The position numbers were made by a program, and so were the translations under genes. Source: Candidatus Adlerbacteria bacterium (GTDB taxonomy: Bacteria; Patescibacteriota; Minisyncoccia; Phycocordibacterales; SBAW01). From it: a DNA stretch of 35,373 bases. This document shows, piece after piece, positions 6,549 to 12,742 of the stretch; the first letter of the stretch is position 1, and each line of letters begins with the position of its first letter. The notes beneath the pieces were generated by a model. That model was not told where the DNA came from. It made no database searches and saw nothing but the letters and a program-made list of their open reading frames with translations. The DNA is taken from assembly GCA_903884345.1 (NCBI GenBank), contig CAISEE010000032.1:1-35373 (forward strand), in the 5' to 3' direction.

Positions 6549-7283
6549 ATGGAAATACCTGACGCATTGCGCACGATTGGGCTCTCGGAGAAGCAGGCGG
6601 CGGTGTATACGGCGCTTTTGCAGCTGGGGCGGGCGTCGGCGTACTCGGTTGCCGAGAAAAGCGGGCTCAAAAAACCCACCACCTACGTCATTTTGGACGA
6701 ACTCATCGAAAAGGGGTTTGCGCGGCGGGTGCCGCGGGTGCGCAAGCAGTTGTATGTGCCACTCTCGCCCGACCAGGCGTTTGCAATTGCCGAAGAGAAG
6801 CTCTCATTGGCGAAGCGCACCCTGCCTGAACTGACGGCGCTCGTCAAAGGCGAGGCATCCAAGGTCACGACGCTTTATTTTGAGGGGTTACACGGACTCA
6901 AACAGGCCATGGAATATGGGCTCAAGGCGGCAAAAGGGACCGAACTGGTCGGTTTTTATGCCATCCCACCCGCAAACAATCCTGAACTGAGCGCGTATTT
7001 TGCGGAGTGGAACCAGAAACGATTGAAATTAGACATCGCCATGCGGGGGATTGCGCCCGAGCATCCGAGCTTGCAATCGTTTCGCGAGACCGATACCGAA
7101 GCAGGGCGCGTGTTCAAAAGCGTGCCGTACGAGCAGTTCTCGTCAGAAATTGCGATTGATGCAACCCCATCGGTGGTGCGCATCCACGATTACAAAAACC
7201 TGCAGGGCGTCGTGATTGAAAATGCCGATGTGGCCAAGACAGTTCGCGAACTCTTTGAGATGTTGTGGGAGCGACTGGGGTAG
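6549..7283 (+). CDS. TrmB-family transcriptional regulator, paralogue 2
   Basis: 244-aa cytoplasmic regulator. The N-terminal winged helix is very clear: IGLSEKQAAVYTALLQLG (about 9-26), AYSVAEKSGLKKPTTYVIL as the recognition HTH, and the wing GFARRVPRVRKQLYVPLSPD. A helical linker leads to the C-terminal alpha/beta effector domain (about 100-244), with TTLYFEGLHGLKQAMEYGL and the end SVVRIHDYKNLQGVVIENAD. It is closer in style to paralogue 1 at both ends (the '.GVVIEN.D' signature) than to anything else here. ATG 6549 is used because no SD exists and the -10 box ends 8 nt before it; two other ATGs at 6542 and 6545 are out of frame. It lies 36 bp before the proline-rich membrane protein, but that gene has its own -10-like box. 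Confidence 0.87.
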   Translation: MEIPDALRTIGLSEKQAAVYTALLQLGRASAYSVAEKSGLKKPTTYVILDELIEKGFARRVPRVRKQLYVPLSPDQAFAIAEEKLSLAKRTLPELTALVKGEASKVTTLYFEGLHGLKQAMEYGLKAAKGTELVGFYAIPPANNPELSAYFAEWNQKRLKLDIAMRGIAPEHPSLQSFRETDTEAGRVFKSVPYEQFSSEIAIDATPSVVRIHDYKNLQGVVIENADVAKTVRELFEMLWERLG

Positions 7284-7292
7284 GGAATTAGG

Positions 7293-7298
7293 TATACT
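7293..7298 (+). promoter_or_regulatory. -10 box upstream of the 7320-8525 gene
   Basis: TATACT with 21 nt to the ATG at 7320. No convincing -35 at standard spacing and no SD. Confidence 0.4.
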
Positions 7299-7319
7299 AT
7301 ATAGACGCACTTTTATTAT

Positions 7320-8525
7320 ATGGAACCTCAACTCCCACCCACTCCACCTCTACCACCAACTCCGCCTGCGCCGCTGACACCTCCAACACCACCAGCACCT
7401 CCCACCCCACCAGTGCCACCGAAGGCAATAGAGCAGCAACCGAAGGCGGCGCTTGATCCTAATAGTTTTTTGCTGCCGAACAAAGAGGTGCATACACAGA
7501 GTGCGATGCGTGTGGATGCATCAGTACTGCTCAAACAAGAAACCGGGGCAACTTTGCCGCACATACCGCCTGCTCCGGCACCGGCGCCCAAACCTGCAGC
7601 CGAGCCTGCGGTGCGGGCATTTGAAACCTACCAAGATACCGTCGCGAGAACGATAAAAAGCGGCAATGTGTCGATGGTGACCATGGCGGCGGCCGAGGCG
7701 CAGTATCGAACGACCGCAGCAGGGCAGGCCGACGAGGCGCGTATCGAATCCCAGGCGGCGGCGGGGCGCTTCGTAAAAAGAGTCATGCTCTACGGGAGCG
7801 GCGCAGTGCTTCTTCTGGCCGCGTGTGGGATTGTCGCCGTCGTGGCACTGCGGCAAAACAGCGTCACGGCGCAGCAGCAAGTCGACGCGCCATTCATCGC
7901 GACCGACGACACGAAGGCAGTCTCATTCGACGACACAACCACCCGCGGCGAGCTGCTCGAAGCGCTGACCAATGCGGCGCAAAACGAGTCACTTCAGATC
8001 GGGCTCGTTGGGCGCATTGCGCCGGTCGTCGCGTCGACCACGCCGGGCGCAGAACCCGACTTGATGAGCGCAGCGGACTTTTTGACACTGCTACAGCCGC
8101 GCATCCCGGGAGCACTGCTGCGCACAATACAGCCGACATTTTTCTTTGGCGTCCACTCGATCGGCACGAACGAACCGTTTCTCATCTTCAACGTCGACAA
8201 CTACGAACAAGGCTACTCGGGCATGCTCGCCTGGGAGCAAACCATGAAGGACGATTTGTATCCGCTGTTTAACTACCATCCAAACGACCGCATCACAGGT
8301 GTAAGCACCGCAACGTCGAGTGCCACGACGACGCCGACCGATGCCTTCGTCGATCAAATCATCGTCAACCACGACGCGCGTGCGCAACAAACGCCACTGG
8401 GTGAGGCGACCCTGCTATGGATGTTCCTTGACCGAAACACCATCCTCATCGCCACGAACCCGAGCACCGTCAACGAAGTCATCACCCGACTTAAAAACGC
8501 GCCCGTGTCGGCGCAGGTACAGTAA
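7320..8525 (+). CDS. Proline-rich, single-span membrane protein of unknown function
   Basis: 401-aa protein with three parts. Residues 1-40 are almost pure Pro/Thr/Ala repeats (PPTPPLPP-like) and residues about 80-100 add another Pro/Ala run; these would lie in the cytoplasm. A basic segment (FVKR) precedes one transmembrane helix at about 155-180 (VMLYGSGAVLLLAACGIVAVVAL). The remaining 220 residues would be outside the membrane and look folded, with strands around FFFGVHSIGTNEPFLIFNVD and TLLWMFLDRNTILIATNPS. I do not recognise the domain, though similarly built proteins recur in Patescibacteria genomes. No signal peptidase site is seen. It sits between trmB paralogue 2 and the dksA-like gene on the same strand. 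Confidence 0.75.
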   Translation: MEPQLPPTPPLPPTPPAPLTPPTPPAPPTPPVPPKAIEQQPKAALDPNSFLLPNKEVHTQSAMRVDASVLLKQETGATLPHIPPAPAPAPKPAAEPAVRAFETYQDTVARTIKSGNVSMVTMAAAEAQYRTTAAGQADEARIESQAAAGRFVKRVMLYGSGAVLLLAACGIVAVVALRQNSVTAQQQVDAPFIATDDTKAVSFDDTTTRGELLEALTNAAQNESLQIGLVGRIAPVVASTTPGAEPDLMSAADFLTLLQPRIPGALLRTIQPTFFFGVHSIGTNEPFLIFNVDNYEQGYSGMLAWEQTMKDDLYPLFNYHPNDRITGVSTATSSATTTPTDAFVDQIIVNHDARAQQTPLGEATLLWMFLDRNTILIATNPSTVNEVITRLKNAPVSAQVQ

Positions 8526-8541
8526 CGCTCTCGGTGCCATA

Positions 8542-8569
8542 TTGCGCGGCTCTCGCGACTTGGTATCAT
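8542..8569 (+). promoter_or_regulatory. Promoter of the dksA-like gene, probably leaderless
   Basis: TTGCGC (8542-8547), 16 nt, TATCAT (8564-8569) preceded by an extended -10 TGG. Only 6 nt separate the -10 box from ATG 8576. Confidence 0.6.
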
Positions 8570-8575
8570 GGGGGC

Positions 8576-8959
8576 ATGGAACAAGAACGGGTCGCGCATT
8601 ACAAAGAGAAACTAGAAGCAGAACTCCGCGTCGTCGAGAAGGAGCTCGAAGGGCTTGGTCGGCAGGCCCCGGGGAACACAAAAGACTGGGAGGCGACGCC
8701 GGGTGAGATTGATTACTCGGCAACCGAAAGCGACGAGGTCGCTGATCGCATCGAAGCCTTGGAAGAAAACCAGGCAGAGGTCGCGGGTCTCGAAGTTCAG
8801 TGGCACGCGCTCAAGCATGCGATTGATAAGATCGAGAACGGCGGGTTTGGTACCTGCGAGGTTTGCAACATGCCAATCGAGGAGGACCGTCTCGACGCAA
8901 ACCCATCGGCACGCACTTGCAAGGCACACATGAAGGAGGAAGGCGACTTAGTCGACTAA
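8576..8959 (+). CDS. TraR/DksA-type zinc-finger protein
   Basis: 127-aa protein of the DksA/TraR superfamily, whose members bind the RNA polymerase secondary channel and adjust transcription. An N-terminal coiled coil (about 1-35, KEKLEAELRVVEKELEGL) is followed by an acidic linker, a second helix with WHALKHAIDKIENGGFGTCE, and a zinc-finger region, CEVC at about 97-100 then CKAH at about 117-120. The last ligand pair is Cys-His rather than the usual Cys-Cys, so metal binding probably uses C3H. 'I..G.fG.CE.C...I...RL.A.P.a..C..H' is the family consensus. The start follows an extended -10 box by 6 nt and lacks an SD. A large hairpin follows the stop. Confidence 0.85.
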   Translation: MEQERVAHYKEKLEAELRVVEKELEGLGRQAPGNTKDWEATPGEIDYSATESDEVADRIEALEENQAEVAGLEVQWHALKHAIDKIENGGFGTCEVCNMPIEEDRLDANPSARTCKAHMKEEGDLVD

Positions 8960-8977
8960 CCTCGCAACAACTGCTCG

Positions 8978-9018
8978 ACGAACAAACCGCGAGGCATCCC
9001 GCTTCGCGGTTTGTTCGT
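8978..9018. terminator. Long hairpin after the dksA-like gene
   Basis: ACGAACAAACCGCGA (8978-8992) and its complement (9004-9018) form a perfect 15-bp stem with an 11-nt loop. The T-tract afterwards is poor, so this may be a terminator helped by the stem, or a 3'-end stabiliser. Confidence 0.6.
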
Positions 9019-9065
9019 TGTCACTCAACTCGTTCATAACTCGCGTGCGCGTGAAGAAGTGGATG

Positions 9066-9071
9066 TACAAT
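9066..9071 (+). promoter_or_regulatory. -10 box of comM, probably leaderless
   Basis: TACAAT with 6 nt to ATG 9078. No good -35 is seen. Spacing matches other predicted leaderless starts in the window. Confidence 0.4.
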
Positions 9072-9077
9072 AGCGGC

Positions 9078-10649
9078 ATGCAGTACGCTCGCGTGTACGG
9101 CGCGCAAACGTCACTCCTCTCACCCTATCTCGTCTCAATCGAGACCGACCTCTCGCGTGGACTCCACGCGTTCACCCTCGTGGGGCTGCCCGACAAAGCG
9201 GTCGAAGAATCGCGCGATCGCGTATCGGCCGCAATCAAACACGCGGGCTTCGACTCACCGAAAAGTCGCAACCAAAAAATCGTCATCTCGCTCGCACCTG
9301 CGGATTTGAAAAAAGAAGGTCCGATGTTCGATTTGCCGATCGCGCTTTCATACCTCCTGGCCGCCGACGACGTTCGCTTTGACCCCGAGCCCTACCTCTT
9401 CGTCGGCGAACTCTCGCTCGACGGCACGCTGCGCCCGGTGCACGGCGTCTTGCCGCTGGTCGCCGAAGCCAAGCGAGTCGGCAAACGTGCCATCTTCGTC
9501 CCGAAAGAAAACGAGGCCGAAGCAGCGCTCGTCGCCGGCATCGACGTCTATGGCGTCGAGTCGCTGAAAGCGGTGATCGAATTTTTGAACGAAAAGAAAT
9601 CGGCGAGCGAGCATGCACGCGAGACACGACCCACCAAGGCGCGCGAATCGAAGACGCTCGCACCCGCGCCGCAGACAAAATTAGAAACAGCGAACGTCGA
9701 GACGCAGTTTTCGTTCGAGGACATCCGCGGGCAAGAGAGTGCCAAGCGTGCCGCGATCATCGCTGCGGCGGGCGGACACAACCTCGGCCTCTCGGGGCCG
9801 CCAGGCACAGGCAAGACTATGCTTGCGCGTGCACTCGCGTCGATACTCCCGCCACTTCGCTTTGACGAAGTACTCGAGGTCAACGGTATCCACTCGATCG
9901 CAGGCACCTTGCACAAAGGCATCATGACCACGCCGCCGTTTCGCTCGCCGCATCACACGTCGTCGTACGTCTCGATCGTCGGCGGCGGCGCGAACCCGCG
10001 CCCTGGCGAAGCGACGCTCGCGCATCGCGGCGTACTTTTTCTCGATGAGTTTCCTGAGTTTGATCGCCGCGTCATCGAGGCACTTAGGCAACCGCTCGAA
10101 GACCGCGTCATCTCGATCGCGCGCGCCAAAGGCACCGCGCACTTCCCGGCACGATTCACGCTCGTGGCCGCGATGAACCCGTGTCCCTGCGGCAACTACG
10201 GCCACCCGCAGATTGCATGCACCTGTAGCCCCGTCGCACTCGAGCGCTACCGCCGAAAAATCTCTGGCCCTATTGCCGATCGCATCGACCTCTGGAGCGT
10301 GATGGGTCCGGTCGAACTGTCGGACCTCGGGAAAAAATCGGTGCGTGGCACCGAGACCACTCGCGCTCGAGAAAGCGTCTTGCGAGCGCGAGCGACACAG
10401 GCCGCGCGCTACAAAGTAGAAAGTAAAACAAACAGCGACCTTAGCCCGCGCGAGCTCGAAGAATTTGTAAACCTCACCACAAGTGCACGCACAACATTGG
10501 AGCGCGCGGGCCAGCGACTCAATCTCAGCCCGCGCGCATTTCATCGCGTTATCAAAGTCGCGCGCACGATTGCCGATTTAGACGGTGCACCCGACATCAA
10601 TGACTCGCATATCCTCGAAGCACTCCAATACCGCGAGCGAAAAGGGTAG
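9078..10649 (+). CDS. comM: YifB/ComM family Mg-chelatase-like AAA+ ATPase
   Basis: 523-aa AAA+ ATPase. ComM is a hexameric branch-migration helicase that helps integrate DNA during natural transformation. Domains: an N-terminal Lon-protease-like S5-fold domain (1-190, beginning MQYARVYGAQTSLLSPYLVS, with LVGLPDKAVEESRDRVSAAI), then the Mg-chelatase-type AAA+ module with Walker A GPPGTGKT (about 240-247) and Walker B VLFLDEFPEF (about 319-328). A Cys motif NPCPCGNYGHPQIACTCSP (about 370-388) and a C-terminal lid follow. ATG 9078 matches the family N-terminus and lies 6 nt past a -10 box. Full length for the family. A T4SS-like cluster and DNA-uptake potential elsewhere in the window make a role in DNA acquisition plausible, which is inference. 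Confidence 0.93.
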   Translation: MQYARVYGAQTSLLSPYLVSIETDLSRGLHAFTLVGLPDKAVEESRDRVSAAIKHAGFDSPKSRNQKIVISLAPADLKKEGPMFDLPIALSYLLAADDVRFDPEPYLFVGELSLDGTLRPVHGVLPLVAEAKRVGKRAIFVPKENEAEAALVAGIDVYGVESLKAVIEFLNEKKSASEHARETRPTKARESKTLAPAPQTKLETANVETQFSFEDIRGQESAKRAAIIAAAGGHNLGLSGPPGTGKTMLARALASILPPLRFDEVLEVNGIHSIAGTLHKGIMTTPPFRSPHHTSSYVSIVGGGANPRPGEATLAHRGVLFLDEFPEFDRRVIEALRQPLEDRVISIARAKGTAHFPARFTLVAAMNPCPCGNYGHPQIACTCSPVALERYRRKISGPIADRIDLWSVMGPVELSDLGKKSVRGTETTRARESVLRARATQAARYKVESKTNSDLSPRELEEFVNLTTSARTTLERAGQRLNLSPRAFHRVIKVARTIADLDGAPDINDSHILEALQYRERKG

Positions 10650-10738
10650 CCGTGTTTCATCACGCGCATCCGCGTACAAGCCAGTCTGAGTCAGATGCGA
10701 CCAATATATTTTGCAGGCGTTGGTCAGCATGACATGGC

Positions 10739-10765
10739 TTCGTTACTCGGGCATTGGCGTTATTC
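10739..10765. repeat. 27-bp direct repeat, left copy
   Basis: These 27 nt (beginning TTCGTTACTCGGGC) recur exactly at 12162-12188 on the same strand; the match extends to 29 of 30 leftward. Between the copies lie trmB paralogue 3 and the 11691-12083 gene. Here the copy also contributes one arm of an imperfect hairpin (10743-10752 with 10774-10783, one G-U in RNA) downstream of the trmB stop. The 169-bp intergenic stretch 10650-10818 shows nothing else. Confidence 0.85.
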
Positions 10766-10818
10766 CTACACTCGCCCGAATAACCGTTTCACACGAGCGG
10801 GCGGCAAGCCAGCGCTTC

Positions 10819-11568
10819 TTATTGTGCAGATAAAATCCACAGTGCCTTAAACCACTTTCGGTACCCTTCGGCAACGAGTGGATTAACAACTACCGTAAGT
10901 GTCGCCTCATCGTTAAACGTGCCCAGCTCCATGTCGGGAAAAAGAACAGAGTAATCGCCGAATGTGTCGACACTCATTGGGGATGAAAATTCCTTCGGCA
11001 AAAAACGACACCGCACAGCGCTGCCACCTCGAATCTCGCGCTCAAACCGCGTACCCTTGACGCCGTGCTCGAACAAAATATGAAACTGAATTTTTTTGCG
11101 CGCAGCTTCTTTTTTAAACTGTGCCATAAACGGGGCGAGGCGCTCGTCGGTCCACGCTCCCTTGCCGCCGATTGTATAGACATCCTCACCGAGACGCAGC
11201 ACATCGCGTAAATAATTTTTCCAACCTTCAACACCTCGATACAAAAACACTTGCTCGGAAGACTGCTTCTTTTTAAACTTCGCCTCCAACTCGGGCAACA
11301 TGCGCACTAGGGAAGCGCGTTTTTCCTCGACCAACTCGAGCAGTTTGTTTGGGTCGACCGCCTGAAAGCGGCGATCACTCGCGCCGATGATTTCGAAGAC
11401 GAGTCCCTTCTCAATGAGTTTCTCGAGCGTGTCGTACACATTGCGGCGATTGATGCCCGAGTGCGTGGCAACACCGCTGACCGACGACTCGCCATGCTCG
11501 ACAAGCGTCACATAAATTTCGGCCTCGTTTTTCGCGAGCCCCAGTTCTTGAATTGCGTCAGTGTTCAT
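10819..11568 (-). CDS. TrmB-family transcriptional regulator, paralogue 3
   Basis: 249-aa cytoplasmic regulator. The N-terminal winged helix spans about 1-75: IQELGLAKNEAEIYVTLVEHG, VSGVATHSGINRRNVYDTLE as recognition HTH, and the wing LVFEIIGASDRRFQAVDP. A linker helix (about 80-95) precedes the effector domain (about 100-249), which includes QVFLYRGVEGWKNYLRDVLR and ends near TVVVNPLVAEGYRKWFKALW. The ATG at 11568 is 6 nt after TATAAT and has no SD, so a leaderless message is expected. It is divergent from the 11691-12083 gene across a 122-bp region that carries a strong palindrome next to its own promoter. Autoregulation and control of the neighbour are therefore likely. The pair is bracketed by 27-bp direct repeats. 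Confidence 0.85.
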   Translation of the reverse strand: MNTDAIQELGLAKNEAEIYVTLVEHGESSVSGVATHSGINRRNVYDTLEKLIEKGLVFEIIGASDRRFQAVDPNKLLELVEEKRASLVRMLPELEAKFKKKQSSEQVFLYRGVEGWKNYLRDVLRLGEDVYTIGGKGAWTDERLAPFMAQFKKEAARKKIQFHILFEHGVKGTRFEREIRGGSAVRCRFLPKEFSSPMSVDTFGDYSVLFPDMELGTFNDEATLTVVVNPLVAEGYRKWFKALWILSAQ

Positions 11569-11574
11569 AATGAT

Positions 11575-11580
11575 ATTATA
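11575..11580 (-). promoter_or_regulatory. -10 box of trmB paralogue 3
   Basis: Minus-strand TATAAT (11580-11575), a perfect consensus, 6 nt before ATG 11568. Its -35 position falls within the palindrome at 11591-11610. Confidence 0.65.
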
Positions 11581-11590
11581 GTGGTGCTAT

Positions 11591-11610
11591 ATACCACCTT
11601 ACGGTGGTAT
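11591..11610. promoter_or_regulatory. Palindromic operator in the trmB3 divergent region
   Basis: ATACCACC (11591-11598) and GGTGGTAT (11603-11610) are perfect 8-bp arms around TTAC. A further GTGGT (11581-11585) and a CCAC (11613-11616) extend the pattern. The palindrome covers the -35 region of the trmB promoter and touches the -35 of the opposite promoter (11610-11615). A repressor dimer here could shut both genes. TrmB paralogue 3 is the obvious candidate ligand, by position only. Confidence 0.6.
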
Positions 11611-11638
11611 TGGCCACTCAACTATACTACCGTACTAT
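11610..11638 (+). promoter_or_regulatory. Promoter of the 11691-12083 gene
   Basis: TTGGCC (11610-11615), 17 nt, TACTAT (11633-11638). The leader of about 45 nt contains GGCTCAC-A-GTGAGCC (11653-11667), a perfect 7-bp-arm palindrome that may be a second protein site or a small hairpin. Confidence 0.55.
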
Positions 11639-11690
11639 CATCTCGGATACAAGGCTCACAGTGAGCCCCATCAAAGAAAGGAGAAGTGCT

Positions 11691-12083
11691 ATGGACCTGA
11701 GTATCAATGAGGCAGAGCGGGCTCTTGAGAATGCACAGCGCGCCTATGCGGACGAGCTCGTTAGGATTGCAAAAGCCTGCTCCTATCCGCTGCAACATTT
11801 ATTCCCTGATCCTAGTGTACAGCTACAGCCATTCTACGGACAGATGCGACCGGACGACATCAAGCTCTTCGCCCAGGCCGGGGCAAAGATCAGCGAAAGT
11901 GTGGCGCAGTACTTGGTGCCACAGATTTGTAAGGCGCGAACCTTCGACGAACGTCTCCAGCTCGGGCAATTCTACGACTACTGGCGGGTCTGGCGTATGA
12001 TCATTCGTGTGCCAGGTCTCGATCTGGCTGAAATTCGACAAGTTCAGCAGATCGCAAACAATTTCGACGTTACCCCGTGGTAG
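11691..12083 (+). CDS. Hypothetical protein divergent from trmB paralogue 3
   Basis: 130-aa, mostly helical soluble protein that I do not recognise. ATG 11691 has a strong SD (AAAGGAG, 11677-11683, 7-nt spacer). An amphipathic helix (DLSINEAERALENAQRAYAD) opens the protein; the middle has PDDIKLFAQAGAKISESVAQ and the end has FYDYWRVWRMIIRVPGLDLA, an aromatic-rich segment. No signal peptide, membrane span or metal motif is seen. It has its own regulated promoter opposite trmB3 and a good terminator, so expression is probably set by the TrmB protein in answer to an unknown signal. The SD places it with the accessory cassette genes rather than the core genes. Confidence 0.7.
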   Translation: MDLSINEAERALENAQRAYADELVRIAKACSYPLQHLFPDPSVQLQPFYGQMRPDDIKLFAQAGAKISESVAQYLVPQICKARTFDERLQLGQFYDYWRVWRMIIRVPGLDLAEIRQVQQIANNFDVTPW

Positions 12084-12109
12084 CAGACTTTGCTCCACAA
12101 CACTAACCC

Positions 12110-12150
12110 AACCCGCCATGTCTTCGGACCTCTGGCGGGTTGTTCTTTTT
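12110..12150 (+). terminator. Intrinsic terminator of the 11691-12083 gene
   Basis: AACCCGCCA (12110-12118) and TGGCGGGTT (12133-12141) form a perfect 9-bp stem with a 14-nt loop, followed by GTTCTTTTTC. Confidence 0.8.
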
Positions 12151-12161
12151 CACAAACAGGT

Positions 12162-12188
12162 TTCGTTACTCGGGCATTGGCGTTATTC
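12162..12188. repeat. 27-bp direct repeat, right copy
   Basis: Exact copy of 10739-10765, 1,423 bp away in the same orientation, 12 nt after the terminator T-tract. The rest of the 12084-12361 gap shows no gene. It holds this repeat, the terminator and an extended -10 (TGC-TATACT, 12310-12318). Confidence 0.85.
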
Positions 12189-12309
12189 AGGAATATCAAT
12201 ACTCACATTTTTTATGGATGCATACCATTCATAATGCCGCTCGGCAGCACGAAGGTAGAGGCGCGCGACGAGAGATGGAATGCGGGCGTGGTCGCGTTTC
12301 GAAAGTTGA

Positions 12310-12318
12310 TGCTATACT
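12310..12318 (+). promoter_or_regulatory. Extended -10 upstream of the 12362-12673 gene
   Basis: TGC-TATACT, 43 nt before ATG 12362. No clear -35 and no SD. Confidence 0.4.
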
Positions 12319-12361
12319 TTTAGTGTCGTTCCTATTAAGTATTTAATTTTTGAAACATCGT

Positions 12362-12673
12362 ATGGCAGCAGAAAAGGAGATGTCGAAGGAGTGCGGGTGT
12401 GCGAAGAGCGGGCATGTGTGTAACGGCTTCTGCGGCAACCAGCACTGGGGACATCTCGCGATAAAAATCAGCATCGTCATCTTCGTCTTTCTCGCGGGCG
12501 TCGAGTTTGGCGAGATGAAGGCGATGATTCGCAGCGACTACGGGCAGCAGGGGATGATGCGCACCTACGGCAACGCCGAGTTCGCACCCGAGTACACGCA
12601 GTACCACCCGGCGATGATGGTCTCAGCTCCGACGATGCCGACGCCGCCTGCAACGACGACACGTGCGAAGTAA
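12362..12673 (+). CDS. Small Cys-rich single-span membrane protein
   Basis: 103-aa protein of unknown function; an in-frame TTG at 12350 is an alternative start. A soluble N-terminus has the cysteine cluster CGCAKSGHVCNGFCGNQH (about 11-28): four Cys and two His, able to bind a metal or form disulfides. One membrane helix follows (about 31-50, LAIKISIVIFVFLAGVEFGE). The C-terminal part is Met/Tyr/Pro-rich (about 65-103). With Lys/Arg and Cys on one side and no signal cleavage site, the Cys motif is probably cytoplasmic. I recall similar small proteins from Patescibacteria but cannot name a family. A strong terminator follows, shared with the convergent M23 peptidase gene. Confidence 0.65.
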   Translation: MAAEKEMSKECGCAKSGHVCNGFCGNQHWGHLAIKISIVIFVFLAGVEFGEMKAMIRSDYGQQGMMRTYGNAEFAPEYTQYHPAMMVSAPTMPTPPATTTRAK

Positions 12674-12692
12674 ATCGAACCACAATGTTCTA

Positions 12693-12724
12693 AAAAACAT
12701 CCGCCAACTGTGGCGGATGTTTTT
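12693..12724. terminator. Bidirectional terminator between the Cys-rich protein and the M23 peptidase
   Basis: A 14-bp stem (12693-12706 with 12711-12724) around ACTG. Its GC core ATCCGCCA/TGGCGGAT is flanked by A-rich and T-rich arms, suitable for both convergent genes. Confidence 0.85.
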
Positions 12725-12742
12725 GTTTCGCTCTGCGTTTTT

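Noticed and set aside
7330-7420. Tandem DNA repeat / CRISPR-like array
   Set aside because: It is an irregular CCA/CCT-rich stretch encoding a Pro/Thr-rich N-terminus; no spacers or constant repeat unit.
9681-10544. 287-codon minus-strand open frame
   Set aside because: Antisense to the comM AAA+ domain, whose motifs are intact; composition Arg/Ala/Cys-rich without a recognisable domain.
12007-12346. Short plus-strand open frames across the right 27-bp repeat
   Set aside because: They cross the terminator and repeat, have no SD and no coherent protein character.
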